Assembly (NCBI RefSeq): GCF_011082085.1
Contig: NZ_CP041063.1
Location: 3,024,001 to 3,088,000 of the forward strand
Source of the DNA: Bacillus sp. Cs-700
GTDB taxonomy: Bacteria; Bacillota; Bacilli; Bacillales; Guptibacillaceae
Direction of reading: 5' to 3'
Length of the DNA stretch: 64,000 nucleotides
This document shows positions 25,041-33,654 of the stretch, piece by piece; position 1 is the stretch's first letter; every line of letters starts with the position of its first letter. Both the position numbers and the translations under genes were made by a program. Below the pieces are notes generated by a model. It was not told the DNA's origin. It made no database searches and saw only the letters and a program-made list of their open reading frames with translations.

Positions 25041-26990
25041 ATGAAACTGTTAGCGATTACATCGTGTCCAAATGGAATAGCGCACACTTACATGGCAGCT
25101 GAAAATCTTCAAAAAGCAGCCGATAAGTTAGGCATTGAAATGAAAGTTGAAACTCAAGGGTCAATTGGAGTAGAGAATGAGTTTTCTGAGAAAGACATCG
25201 AGGAAGCTGATGGCATTATTATTGCAGCAGATAAAACGGTTGAAAAAGGACGTTTTATAGGTAAAAAAGTTCTCATAGTTGGGGTTCAGGATGGTATACG
25301 TAGGCCTGAACAGTTAATTAACAAGCATCAAAATGGAGAGGTGCCGGTATTTCGTTCAGGTGGTAAAGCAGCCAATGAAGATAAGAAGGATAAGAAAGAT
25401 AAGCAAAACCCAATATATCGACATCTCATGAATGGTGTATCTTATATGATCCCGTTTATCGTTGTAGGGGGATTATTAATTGCTATTGCCTTAACAATAG
25501 GAGGAAAGCCGACAGAAAGTGGTCTTGTCATTCCTGAAGATTCATTCTGGAAAACAATTGAACAATTAGGTGGAGCATCATTCACATTCATGATCCCTAT
25601 TCTTGCTGGTTTTATTGCCTATAGTATTGCTGACAGACCTGGTCTGGCTCCAGGGGTGATCGGTGGATATATCGCTGCAAATGGAAGTTTCTATGGAAGT
25701 GAAGCTGGAGCAGGTTTTATTGGTGGTATGATCGCTGGCTTTTTGGCTGGTTATGTAGCACTAGCCATTAAACGTATTAAGGTACCCAAAGCAGTACAGC
25801 CGATTATGCCAATTATCATTATACCTGTTTTTGCGTCGCTCATTGTTGGGTTAATATTCGTCTTTATTGTAGGGGCTCCAGTTGCACAGGTATTTGAATC
25901 ATTGACGAGCTGGCTATCAGGAATGCAAGGAACAAGTTCGATTCTTCTAGCCGTTATTCTTGGAGCAATGATTTCCTTTGATATGGGAGGGCCTGTTAAT
26001 AAAGTTGCATTCTTATTCGGAGCTGCAATGATTGGGGAAGGAAATTATGAAATCATGGGGCCAATCGCGGCCGCCATCTGTATCCCTCCAATCGGGATGG
26101 GACTTGCAACATTTCTTAAAAAGAGAAAGTATGAAGAAGCCGAGAGAGAAACCGGAAAAGCATCTTTTACAATGGGACTGTTCGGCATTACTGAGGGAGC
26201 TATTCCCTTCGCTGCTCAGGACCCAATTCGAGTGATTCCGAGTATTATGGCAGGGTCAATTACAGGATCCGTTATAGCGATGATGGGAAATGTAGGAGAT
26301 CGCGTTGCTCATGGTGGCCCAATTGTAGCGGTTCTAGGTGCAATAGATAATGTATTGATGTTTTTCTTGGCTGTTATTGTAGGAGCATTCGTAACAGCTA
26401 TTCTAGTTAACTTATTGAAAAAAGATGCTGTGGTCGAGGTAGCTGGAGTTGGTATGGAACTAAATAGTGAAGAACTAGCAGAGAAGCAGCCTGCTCAAAA
26501 TATAAAAGCGCCTCAATCTACTGCAACCGAAATCACAAAACTTACAGATATTACGAATGAAAGGCTCATTGACATTGAACTAAAAGGCTCAAATCGTGAC
26601 GATGTAATCGATGAGATGATTGCGAAATTAGAAGGAGAAGGCGTTATTGATTCAAGCCACCAATTTAGAGACGCAATCATTAGCCGTGAGAATGAAAGTT
26701 CGACAGGAATCGGAATGAATATCGCCATTCCACACGGAAAATCTTCTGCTGTACGTGCTCCACGCGTGGTCTTTGGATTGAAACACGAAGGAATCGATTG
26801 GAACAGCTTAGATGGAACAAAGGCTCGATTAATTTTTATGATTGCTGTTCCGAAAGAAAGCGAAGGAGATGCTCACTTAAAAATACTCCAAATGCTTTCA
26901 CGCCAATTAATGGATGATCAATTTAGAGAAAAGCTGTTAACTGTGCAAACAAAGAAAGAAGCTTATGATTTATTAAAACAAATTAAATAA
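25041..26990 (+). CDS. manP: PTS EIIBCA transporter, fructose/mannose (ManP-like)
   Basis: The 649-residue fused permease has an N-terminal EIIB (Cys9 in T-S-C-P-N-G-I-A-H-T-Y-M), a linker, an EIIC membrane domain (about 125-460; G-F-I-A-Y-S-I-A-D-R-P-G, F-D-M-G-G-P-V-N-K-V-A-F) and a C-terminal EIIA (about 500-649; H565 in I-A-I-P-H-G-K). It imports and phosphorylates a hexose. Domain order, length and overall sequence recall Bacillus ManP closely, and the upstream regulator is ManR-like; fructose remains possible because the EIIFru family overlaps. GAGGGGG precedes the ATG. No mannose-6-phosphate isomerase gene follows. Confidence 0.9.
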   Translation: MKLLAITSCPNGIAHTYMAAENLQKAADKLGIEMKVETQGSIGVENEFSEKDIEEADGIIIAADKTVEKGRFIGKKVLIVGVQDGIRRPEQLINKHQNGEVPVFRSGGKAANEDKKDKKDKQNPIYRHLMNGVSYMIPFIVVGGLLIAIALTIGGKPTESGLVIPEDSFWKTIEQLGGASFTFMIPILAGFIAYSIADRPGLAPGVIGGYIAANGSFYGSEAGAGFIGGMIAGFLAGYVALAIKRIKVPKAVQPIMPIIIIPVFASLIVGLIFVFIVGAPVAQVFESLTSWLSGMQGTSSILLAVILGAMISFDMGGPVNKVAFLFGAAMIGEGNYEIMGPIAAAICIPPIGMGLATFLKKRKYEEAERETGKASFTMGLFGITEGAIPFAAQDPIRVIPSIMAGSITGSVIAMMGNVGDRVAHGGPIVAVLGAIDNVLMFFLAVIVGAFVTAILVNLLKKDAVVEVAGVGMELNSEELAEKQPAQNIKAPQSTATEITKLTDITNERLIDIELKGSNRDDVIDEMIAKLEGEGVIDSSHQFRDAIISRENESSTGIGMNIAIPHGKSSAVRAPRVVFGLKHEGIDWNSLDGTKARLIFMIAVPKESEGDAHLKILQMLSRQLMDDQFREKLLTVQTKKEAYDLLKQIK

Positions 26991-27009
26991 ACGTTTAATT
27001 AAGAATAGA

Positions 27010-27045
27010 GTGTGGACCTTATAAAGGTTCGCGCTTTATTTTTTT
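27010..27045 (+). terminator. Terminator after the PTS gene
   Basis: GTGTGGACCTT pairs with AAGGTTCGCGC (with G-U pairs) around ATA, followed by TTTATTTTTTT. Confidence 0.75.
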
Positions 27046-27071
27046 GACGAATAAAGGAGTATTTTGAAGTC

Positions 27072-27099
27072 TGTCGAATGTTTAAAATTGGAATATAAT
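27072..27099 (+). promoter_or_regulatory. Possible promoter of the ter cluster with an overlapping TGTCGAA heptamer
   Basis: TATAAT at 27094-27099 is preceded at the -35 position by TGTCGAA (27072-27078) rather than TTGACA. TGTCGAA equals the Spo0A box, which in activated promoters overlaps -35. The heptamer is expected about eight times by chance in 64 kb, so this is tentative. Confidence 0.3.
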
Positions 27100-27121
27100 T
27101 TTATGGTTTTGGGGTGGCAAA

Positions 27122-27739
27122 ATGATTGAGTTAAAGAAAAAGGGAGATTCGATTAATCTTTCAAAAACAAGCAAGTCATTAGGAGAAATTAAGGTCAATC
27201 TTAATTGGAGTGTAGGAAGCAATGAGCAGTCATCTGGATTTTTCTCTAGTTTGTTTAAGAATAAAACACAAAATCAACATACAGACCTCGATCTCGGTTG
27301 CCTCTTTGAATTAAAGAGCGGAAAAAAGGGTTGTGTTCAAGCACTAGGGGATGCGTTTGGATCTTTTGATCAAATCCCTTACATGCAATTGGATGCAGAT
27401 GATCGAACGGGTGCAGTCACTGGTGGAGAGAACTTGCGAATTAATGGAAGTCGTATTTCAGAAATTAAAAGAGTCCTGATCTATTCGTTTATCTACGAAG
27501 GAGCTACAAACTGGTCCGAAGCGGATGGGGTTGTCACGTTAACATACGATGATGGAGAAGATATCACTGTGAAATTAGATGAGCATCGCAACGGACAAAA
27601 TATGTGTGCCATTGCCATGATCGAAAATATTAATGATAAGACATTTAAAGTAAGAAGACTTGTAGAGTACTTCAGTGGACATCAACAAATGGATCGGGCC
27701 TACAAATGGAAGATGAAATGGACTGCAGGATCTAAATAG
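27122..27739 (+). CDS. TerA-like TerD-superfamily protein
   Basis: The 205-residue protein is a divergent TerD-fold member. It starts with the strand typical of the family (I-E-L-K-K-K-G-D-S-I-N-L-S-K), keeps L-N-W, and has an insert rich in Gly/Ser/Phe (S-S-G-F-F-S-S-L-F-K-N-K) before D-L-D-L-G-C-L. The calcium-site region is altered to L-D-A-D-D-R-T-G-A-V-T-G-G-E, and the C-terminal W-K-M-K-W differs from canonical TerD, resembling TerA. It opens the ter cluster. GGGGTGG precedes the ATG. Cytosolic; family members take part in tellurite and general envelope or chemical stress responses. Confidence 0.82.
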   Translation: MIELKKKGDSINLSKTSKSLGEIKVNLNWSVGSNEQSSGFFSSLFKNKTQNQHTDLDLGCLFELKSGKKGCVQALGDAFGSFDQIPYMQLDADDRTGAVTGGENLRINGSRISEIKRVLIYSFIYEGATNWSEADGVVTLTYDDGEDITVKLDEHRNGQNMCAIAMIENINDKTFKVRRLVEYFSGHQQMDRAYKWKMKWTAGSK

Positions 27740-27765
27740 TTTTCATACAAAAGAAGGAGTAGAAC

Positions 27766-28800
27766 ATGACAAGAATATGGTTTAATCGATGGTTTACAAC
27801 AGTTGCACATTACATAGAAATGATTCGACAGAACCATGACGGAAAGGTGTTCGAAGTATATGGTTCACACCCGAGTGAAGATGCCTTGTATTTACAGTAT
27901 TGCGATCAAGCGTTTGTAGAACCTGATCTAAGTGGGCATGCGTACGTTGAGTATTGCCTTCAGACTTGTAGCGATAAGGAAATCGATTTGTTTATTCCGC
28001 GTAAAGAAAATGTCCTCATCTCAAGGAACCTTTCGAAATTCCACAGCATTGGCGTAAAAGTTCTCGTAAGTGATGCAGAACTGATGGCTCTTATGGACAA
28101 TAAAGCTGCCATGTACCAATCCATTCTTACGAAGGAAAAAGAGCTAAAGAAATCAATAGTGCCTCTTCCGGACTATGTGGTTGTAAACAAAGTGGAAGAC
28201 TTTAAAAAAGCGTATCATTATCTTCGAGAGAAAGGTCATACGGTTTGTTTCAAGCCTGTAATCGGGGAAGGTGCAAATGGTTTCCGAGTGATCAAAGAAG
28301 GACAGGAAACGATTGAAGAGCTTCTTACAGAAGGAGTATCGAGAAGAATTTCATTTGAGCATGCCTGTTCCATTTTAGCTCAACAAGATTCGTTTCCAGA
28401 CTTAATGGTCTTAGAGTACTTAGATGGGTATGAATATAGTATAGACTGCCTTGCGTATGATGGAGAGTTGCATCTTGCTATTCCTCGTAAGAAAGTTGAG
28501 GGAAGAGTAAGAGAACTTGAGAACAATGAAGAGTTGCTAGATATTGCACGTGCTATTCACAAGGAATATAACATCGATTACATCTCAAACATTCAAGTTA
28601 AGTTCAGTGAAGGGATTCCCAAGCTCCTTGAAATTAATCCTAGGATGGCAGGAGGCTTGAACATTAGTTGCTTATCTGGTGTAAACATTCCCTACGAAGC
28701 GATTAAATTATTGCAAAATGGGGGCAATCTATCTCTTAATTTAAAGCCAGAAATGGGCATACGTGCTAGTCATATCGAGAAAGAAGTTGTCCTTTCTTAA
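27766..28800 (+). CDS. Ter-cluster ATP-grasp ligase
   Basis: A 344-residue ATP-grasp enzyme: an N-terminal Rossmann-like preATP domain, then F-K-P-V-I-G-E-G-A-N-G-F (nucleotide-binding loop), M-V-L-E-Y-L-D-G-Y-E-Y-S-I-D, and the metal-binding L-E-I-N-P-R-M-A-G-G. ATP-grasp enzymes join a carboxylate to an amine or thiol via an acyl-phosphate. Members of this subtype occur in ter gene neighbourhoods with PRTase, HAD and HpcH/HpaI genes and are proposed to build a nucleoside-like metabolite; substrates are unknown. GAAGGAG precedes the ATG. The next gene starts 20 bases after its stop. Confidence 0.85.
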   Translation: MTRIWFNRWFTTVAHYIEMIRQNHDGKVFEVYGSHPSEDALYLQYCDQAFVEPDLSGHAYVEYCLQTCSDKEIDLFIPRKENVLISRNLSKFHSIGVKVLVSDAELMALMDNKAAMYQSILTKEKELKKSIVPLPDYVVVNKVEDFKKAYHYLREKGHTVCFKPVIGEGANGFRVIKEGQETIEELLTEGVSRRISFEHACSILAQQDSFPDLMVLEYLDGYEYSIDCLAYDGELHLAIPRKKVEGRVRELENNEELLDIARAIHKEYNIDYISNIQVKFSEGIPKLLEINPRMAGGLNISCLSGVNIPYEAIKLLQNGGNLSLNLKPEMGIRASHIEKEVVLS

Positions 28801-28819
28801 AAATAAAGGAGGTAGTCTG

Positions 28820-29485
28820 ATGAGTATTACATTAATGAAAAAGAATGCTGGGATTGTATTAAAGAAAAAGAATCTAGATCAGGTTGTAGCCAGAGTAGGG
28901 CTTGTTCTAGATATCAGTGGATCAATGCGAAAACTATACAAAGAAGGGATCGTTCAAAAAGTCGTTGAGCGTGTTCTGGCCGTTGCGAGTCAATTTGATG
29001 ATGATGGTTCATTAGATGTGTGGGTCTATGATAATGAATTTAGTCGGTTAAAACCTGTAACAGAATTTGATTTCGAAGGATACGTAGATCATCAAATACT
29101 TTCGAACGACCTCGTTCATAAATTTGGTAGAAACGATGAACCTCAAGTAATGGAAGATGTTATCAGTAAATACGTTAAAGAAGACCCCTCTAAAGAGCCG
29201 GTGTTCATTGTGTTTATTAATGATGGTGGCTGTAAACGTGGAATTAAGAAAGCTATTGTTGAATCCTCAGACCAACCTCTTTTTTGGCAGTTTATTGGAA
29301 TAGGAGATTCTAACTTTGATGTGCTAGAGAAATTGGATACCATGACGGGGAGGTTCATAGATAACGCCAACTTCTTCCATATAGAAGATATCGACCGGAC
29401 AAGTGATGAAGTATTGTACAATAATCTTCTAAATGAATTTCCAGATTGGTTGAAAGAAGCAAGAGAAAAGAATGTGATACAGTAG
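28820..29485 (+). CDS. TerF/TerY-like VWA-domain protein
   Basis: The 221-residue protein starts at the ATG at 28820 (GGAGGT upstream) rather than at 28763, which would overlap the ATP-grasp gene. A short N-terminal TerD-like strand (S-I-T-L-M-K-K-N) leads into a von Willebrand A domain with a complete MIDAS start (D-I-S-G-S-M at about residues 32-37), the following T/D elements, and I-V-F-I-N-D-G-G. VWA proteins of ter clusters are thought to be metal-dependent interaction hubs for TerD-type proteins. Cytosolic. A 245-base gap containing an ECF-type promoter separates it from terD1. Confidence 0.85.
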   Translation: MSITLMKKNAGIVLKKKNLDQVVARVGLVLDISGSMRKLYKEGIVQKVVERVLAVASQFDDDGSLDVWVYDNEFSRLKPVTEFDFEGYVDHQILSNDLVHKFGRNDEPQVMEDVISKYVKEDPSKEPVFIVFINDGGCKRGIKKAIVESSDQPLFWQFIGIGDSNFDVLEKLDTMTGRFIDNANFFHIEDIDRTSDEVLYNNLLNEFPDWLKEAREKNVIQ

Positions 29486-29622
29486 CGTTAACAGAATCGA
29501 CAAAATCTTTTCAATTTATTAGAGTTGACCAAGGGTTAAAGGATTCATTTTAGCTGAAAATATGTTAGTTTTAAATAGAAAGAATCTGTTTTTGCTGTTA
29601 AAACAATTTTTTTGTTGAAACT

Positions 29623-29648
29623 TGAAACTTTTCGAAGTTAGGCACGTA
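29623..29648 (+). promoter_or_regulatory. ECF-sigma (SigW/SigM-type) promoter before terD1
   Basis: TGAAAC at 29623-29628 and CGTA at 29645-29648 are separated by exactly 16 bases, the consensus for Bacillus extracytoplasmic sigma factors. In B. subtilis the equivalent yceC operon is transcribed by such sigma factors. The start codon of terD1 lies 83 bases downstream. Confidence 0.75.
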
Positions 29649-29730
29649 TTACAGAATAGGCAGCTAACTATTAAATTTAACACGCACAACATCATAATCG
29701 ATTTAAATCTACTAATAGGAGTGAAACGAT

Positions 29731-30336
29731 TTGACAATTTCTTTGCAGAAAGGTCAAAGAATTGACTTAACAAAAGGAAATGCCGGCTTATCGAAAATTA
29801 TGGTTGGTCTTGGTTGGGATCCAGTTGAGCAAAAGAAAGGTGGCCTTCTAGGCGGTCTTTTTGGAGGCGGAAGCGGCGGCGCTAACGTTGACTGTGATGC
29901 TTCAATCTTAATGCTTGAAGATGATAAGTTAACTTCTAAGAAAGATTTAATTTATTTTGGTAATTTAAAAAGCGCATGTGGAAGTATTAATCACACAGGT
30001 GACAACTTAACGGGTGCCGGAGACGGTGATGATGAACAAATCATGATAGATCTCGGACAAGTTCCACAACGCATTACGAAGCTCGTTTTTGTTGTTAATA
30101 TTTACGATGCCGTAAAACGTAAACAGGATTTTGGTATGATTCAGAACGCGTTTATTCGCGTGGTCAATCAGTCAAATCAAGAAGAGATGCTTAAATTTAA
30201 TCTTACAGATAACTACTCTGGTAAGACAAGCCTATTTGTTGCAGAAATCTATCGCCACGGTAGTGAATGGAAATTTGCTGCTATTGGAAATGGAACGAAC
30301 GATGCAGGGTTAAGCGATATTGCGAAAAAATACTAA
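29731..30336 (+). CDS. TerD-family protein (YceC-like), paralog 1
   Basis: The 201-residue TerD protein starts with TTG (AGGAGTG upstream). It keeps the family core: [17 protein letters not shown], and the acidic calcium-binding loop G-D-N-L-T-G-A-G-D-G-D-D-E-Q. It differs from paralogs 2 and 3 in a Gly-rich insert (G-G-L-L-G-G-L-F-G-G-G-S-G-G) and in N-V-D-C-D-A-S where the others have F-D-L-D-A-S. It is the first gene behind the ECF-type promoter. An 8-base tandem repeat covers its stop codon. Confidence 0.9.
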   Translation: MTISLQKGQRIDLTKGNAGLSKIMVGLGWDPVEQKKGGLLGGLFGGGSGGANVDCDASILMLEDDKLTSKKDLIYFGNLKSACGSINHTGDNLTGAGDGDDEQIMIDLGQVPQRITKLVFVVNIYDAVKRKQDFGMIQNAFIRVVNQSNQEEMLKFNLTDNYSGKTSLFVAEIYRHGSEWKFAAIGNGTNDAGLSDIAKKY

Positions 30337-30353
30337 AATACTAAAATACTAAA
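30331..30353 (+). repeat. 8-base tandem repeat over the terD1 stop codon
   Basis: Nearly three copies of TACTAAAA (30331-30338, 30339-30346, 30347-30353). The first copy contains the last sense codon and stop of terD1, and the third leads into the ribosome binding site of terD2, so copy number would change the spacing between the two genes. Confidence 0.8.
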
Positions 30354-30366
30354 GGGGCTGACTAGC

Positions 30367-30948
30367 ATGGCTGTATCATTATCTAAAGGACAAAAAGTAG
30401 ATTTAACAAAAACAAATCCTGGACTTTCAAAAGTTATCGTAGGACTTGGTTGGGACACAAACAAATACGATGGAGGAAATGACTTTGACCTGGACGCAAG
30501 CATCTTCCTATTAGATAGCACTGGTAAGTGTTCTTCTGATAAAGATTTTGTTTTCTATAATCAAACTGAAGGTGGCGGCGGTTCGGTTGTTCATACCGGT
30601 GATAACCGTACTGGTGAAGGTGCAGGAGATGACGAGCAAGTAAAAGTTCATCTTCAAGATGTTCCGGCTGAAATTGAGAAAATTTCATTCGTCATTACGA
30701 TTCATGATGCTGAAGCACGTAGCCAGAATTTCGGTCAAGTATCGAATGCATTTGTACGCATTCTAAATGAAGAATCAAATGAAGAGCTCATCCGTTACGA
30801 CCTAGGAGAAGATTTCTCAATTGAAACGGCGATTATTGTAGGTGAACTATACCGTCATAGCGGCGAGTGGAAATTCTCTGCAGTTGGTTCAGGTTATCAA
30901 GGTGGACTTGCTAGAATTGCAACTGATTTTGGTTTACAAGTCGGATAA
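30367..30948 (+). CDS. TerD-family protein (YceD-like), paralog 2
   Basis: A canonical 193-residue TerD protein: [31 protein letters not shown] and [14 protein letters not shown] provide the conserved calcium ligands; [10 protein letters not shown] and G-E-W-K-F complete the signature. Cytosolic stress protein of unresolved biochemical activity. AAAGGGG precedes the ATG. It is closely similar to paralog 3, pointing to tandem duplication. Confidence 0.93.
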   Translation: MAVSLSKGQKVDLTKTNPGLSKVIVGLGWDTNKYDGGNDFDLDASIFLLDSTGKCSSDKDFVFYNQTEGGGGSVVHTGDNRTGEGAGDDEQVKVHLQDVPAEIEKISFVITIHDAEARSQNFGQVSNAFVRILNEESNEELIRYDLGEDFSIETAIIVGELYRHSGEWKFSAVGSGYQGGLARIATDFGLQVG

Positions 30949-30960
30949 ATTCTTCTTTTT

Positions 30961-30985
30961 GGCAAGAGGGACACCCCCTCTTGCC
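30961..30985 (+). other. Stem-loop between terD2 and terD3
   Basis: GGCAAGAGGG and CCCTCTTGCC form a perfect ten-base stem around ACACC. A T-rich run precedes the stem, and no T-tract follows on the coding strand. It looks more like an mRNA processing or stabilising hairpin than a full terminator. Confidence 0.65.
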
Positions 30986-31017
30986 ATTCCAATATAAACG
31001 CGAATTGGGGGATCACA

Positions 31018-31596
31018 TTGGGAATTCAACTATCTAAAGGACAGAGAATTGATTTAACAAAAACGAATCCAGGACTCGTTAAAGGACTTATTGGACTTGG
31101 TTGGGATACGAATAAATATCAAGGTGGTTCGGACTTTGATTTGGATGCGTCAGCTTTTCTAGTTGATGCAAATAATCGTTGTCAAAATGATCTTGATTTC
31201 ATTTTCTATAACAATTTGGAACATCCGAGTAAATCCGTGATTCATACAGGTGATAACCGTACGGGTGAAGGTGATGGAGACGATGAACAGCTGATCGTTG
31301 ATTTTTCCAAAATCCCAGCTCATGTTGATAAAATCGGGATTGCCGTTACGATTCATGATGGTGAGTCGCGGCATCAGAACTTTGGACAAGTATCGAACGC
31401 ATTTGTTCGGCTTGCGGATGAATCCACTGGAGAAGAGCTATTGCGCTTTGACCTTGGTGAAGACTTCTCAATTGAAACGGCGGTTGTCGTTTGTGAGTTG
31501 TATCGCCACGGTAGCGAATGGAAATTCAATGCAATTGGAAGTGGGTTCTCAGGCGGACTTGCTTCGCTTTGCAAAAATTATGGCCTTGAGGTTTAA
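31018..31596 (+). CDS. TerD-family protein (YceE-like), paralog 3
   Basis: This 192-residue TerD protein starts at a TTG (GGGGGAT upstream) and shares nearly all signature blocks with paralog 2: [57 protein letters not shown]. The order terD1-terD2-terD3-terC equals B. subtilis yceC-D-E-F. Cytosolic calcium-binding stress protein by family. Confidence 0.93.
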   Translation: MGIQLSKGQRIDLTKTNPGLVKGLIGLGWDTNKYQGGSDFDLDASAFLVDANNRCQNDLDFIFYNNLEHPSKSVIHTGDNRTGEGDGDDEQLIVDFSKIPAHVDKIGIAVTIHDGESRHQNFGQVSNAFVRLADESTGEELLRFDLGEDFSIETAVVVCELYRHGSEWKFNAIGSGFSGGLASLCKNYGLEV

Positions 31597-31630
31597 GGCT
31601 TAGCTAGTTGACATTAGGAGGAAACATCAA

Positions 31631-32410
31631 GTGGAAATTTTACAAGAAATTCTAAACACATATGCCTCTTTCTTTGATTGGGAAATGTGGGGAGAAGTTT
31701 TAACAGACCCTGTTTCATGGGGACTTATTGGTACATTGGTTCTTCTGGAAGGTTTGTTATCAGCTGATAACGCACTCGTTCTTGCCGTTATGGTTAAACA
31801 CCTTCCGCCAGAGCAACGTAGAAAAGCGTTAACGTATGGCTTAATCGGTGCTTATTTCTTCCGATTCCTATTTATTGGTATCGGAATGTTTCTAATTAAA
31901 TTCTGGTGGATCAAAGTATTTGGTGCCGCATACCTTGCTTGGATTGTCATTCAACACTTTAGAAATAAGGGTGGAGAAGAAGGCACAGAGGGTATGAAAA
32001 AAGATACATGGCTTGTACGTACATTCGGATTGTTCTGGGCTACTGTCATTTCGGTAGAGCTAATGGACATCGCGTTCTCTGCTGATAGCATCTTAGCTGC
32101 ACTCGCTATTTCAGAACAGGTATGGGTACTGTTACTTGGAGGAATGATTGGTATTCTTCTTATGAGAACAGTAGCTGGTGTTTTCCTTAAATTGATTGAA
32201 AGAGTACCTGAAATGGAAAATACAGCATTTGTATTAATTGCAATTATTGCACTGAAGATGTTCTTAAGTGTCTTCCATATCGAAGTTCCTCACGTAGCAT
32301 TCTTTGGGATCATCGTGCTTGCGTTCCTTGGAACATTTGTTGTTCATTATATTAATAATCGAAATCGTCCTTACGCAGAAGAAACAGCTTCAGCAAAAGA
32401 GAACGAATAG
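31631..32410 (+). CDS. TerC-family membrane protein (YceF-like)
   Basis: A 259-residue polytopic membrane protein starting at GTG (TTAGGAGG upstream). The TerC signatures with membrane-embedded acidic residues are present: L-L-E-G-L-L-S-A-D-N-A-L-V-L-A near residue 40 and V-E-L-M-D-I-A-F-S-A-D-S-I mid-protein. TerC proteins are linked to manganese or other metal handling at the membrane and interact with TerD-type proteins. It follows terD3 by 34 bases and precedes the metabolite module. Confidence 0.93.
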   Translation: MEILQEILNTYASFFDWEMWGEVLTDPVSWGLIGTLVLLEGLLSADNALVLAVMVKHLPPEQRRKALTYGLIGAYFFRFLFIGIGMFLIKFWWIKVFGAAYLAWIVIQHFRNKGGEEGTEGMKKDTWLVRTFGLFWATVISVELMDIAFSADSILAALAISEQVWVLLLGGMIGILLMRTVAGVFLKLIERVPEMENTAFVLIAIIALKMFLSVFHIEVPHVAFFGIIVLAFLGTFVVHYINNRNRPYAEETASAKENE

Positions 32411-32493
32411 CAGAAAAAGGAGGAGACGCTGGTGCTCTCCTTCTTTTTTATACGGTTAAACCGGTTTTTGTAAATAAGAAGTGATTACAGGGG

Positions 32494-33654
32494 GTGAAGA
32501 AGCTGGAATATTTTCAATACCTATCAGAAATACAGAAAGAGCATATCTTCTTTAAGAAGCCAGCTCCAATCAGTAAACACGTAGGACGAGAACAGCTTGC
32601 TTATGCGGTTGGTGCTGCTTTATATATGCCTGCAATACGAAAAGATATTGCAACGATCGTGATCCAAGAAAAGTATAAAGAAGTAGTTACAATTGTTCTT
32701 GATCTTGAAGATGCGATTGGAGACAACCGTGTCGATGAGGCGATCGATCAAACGGTGGAACATCTATCAGCCATTGAAGAAGCGATGGTTTGCGGGACAT
32801 TAAATTGGGAGAGCTTACCCCTCTTATTTATTCGCGTTCGCTCTGCCAATCAACTAAAAGAAGTGGCAAGAAAATTAGAAACTTCCATTCATTATTTAAC
32901 AGGATTTGTGTTTCCTAAGTTCTCCACAAGTAATGGTAGAGATTACTTACATACTTTACGAGAGGTGGAAATGACCGCAGGAACACAATTATACGGGATG
33001 CCAATATTAGAGTCTCCAGAGCTTTTCTATAAGGAAACACGCTACACGGAGTTCCATTCTCTTTCATTATTGTTCCAAGAATATGAATCTTCCATACTAA
33101 ATGTACGTATCGGGGCCACAGATCTTTGTGGACTTTATGGAATACGTCGAAGTGCACAGTCAACGATTTATGATATTTCAGTAATGAGAGATTTTATAGC
33201 AGATGTGGTCAACTATTTTGGGAGAAGCTTTGTCGTTTCTGGTCCTGTTTGGGAGTATTTCAATAATCGACAGGAATTAAGAGAGCATGGAGAGCAGAAC
33301 GTCTCTGATTATAATATTGGACTATTGAATGAGGCATTACTTGATTTAACCAATGGTTTGATTGGGAAGACGGTTATTCATCCCTCGCACCTTACCGTGG
33401 TGCAAAGCGTGAATGTCGTATCGAAAGAAGAGTACCTTGATGCACTTAGTATTCTTGAAAATGCAAATGGTGAAATAGGTGTTCTTAAAAGTGACTCACA
33501 AAACAAGATGAATGAGATTAAGCCGCATCATAAATGGGCAGTAAAAGTTATTATGAAATCTACGATCTACGGGGTGTATCATGACAAGTATAATTTCTTC
33601 AAAATGCTCACCGAAACAATACCATTTTCCGATCCTGTCGGATATGAGCGTTAA
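32494..33654 (+). CDS. Ter-cluster HpcH/HpaI aldolase/citrate-lyase-like protein
   Basis: A 386-residue TIM-barrel of the HpcH/HpaI (CitE-like) superfamily: V-L-D-L-E-D-A-I-G-D (metal-ligand region), L-L-F-I-R-V-R-S, F-V-F-P-K-F-S. Such enzymes make or break C-C bonds of acyl substrates; in ter clusters they are part of the proposed nucleoside-like metabolite pathway. The GTG at 32494 is used here, but its G-run looks like the ribosome binding site (AGGGGGTG) of a start a few codons later, so the first three residues are uncertain. The 3' end overlaps the PRTase gene by 74 bases. Confidence 0.82.
   Translation: MKKLEYFQYLSEIQKEHIFFKKPAPISKHVGREQLAYAVGAALYMPAIRKDIATIVIQEKYKEVVTIVLDLEDAIGDNRVDEAIDQTVEHLSAIEEAMVCGTLNWESLPLLFIRVRSANQLKEVARKLETSIHYLTGFVFPKFSTSNGRDYLHTLREVEMTAGTQLYGMPILESPELFYKETRYTEFHSLSLLFQEYESSILNVRIGATDLCGLYGIRRSAQSTIYDISVMRDFIADVVNYFGRSFVVSGPVWEYFNNRQELREHGEQNVSDYNIGLLNEALLDLTNGLIGKTVIHPSHLTVVQSVNVVSKEEYLDALSILENANGEIGVLKSDSQNKMNEIKPHHKWAVKVIMKSTIYGVYHDKYNFFKMLTETIPFSDPVGYER

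Noticed and set aside
27072-27078. TGTCGAA heptamers at 27072, 45038 and 56634 (inverted) as Spo0A boxes
   Set aside because: About eight occurrences are expected by chance in a window this size counting both strands; only the first has a well-placed -10, and it is kept as a low-confidence feature.
30961-30985. Hairpin between terD2 and terD3 as a terminator
   Set aside because: There is no T-tract after the stem on the coding strand and the downstream gene is co-directional in a conserved operon; listed as a stem-loop instead.
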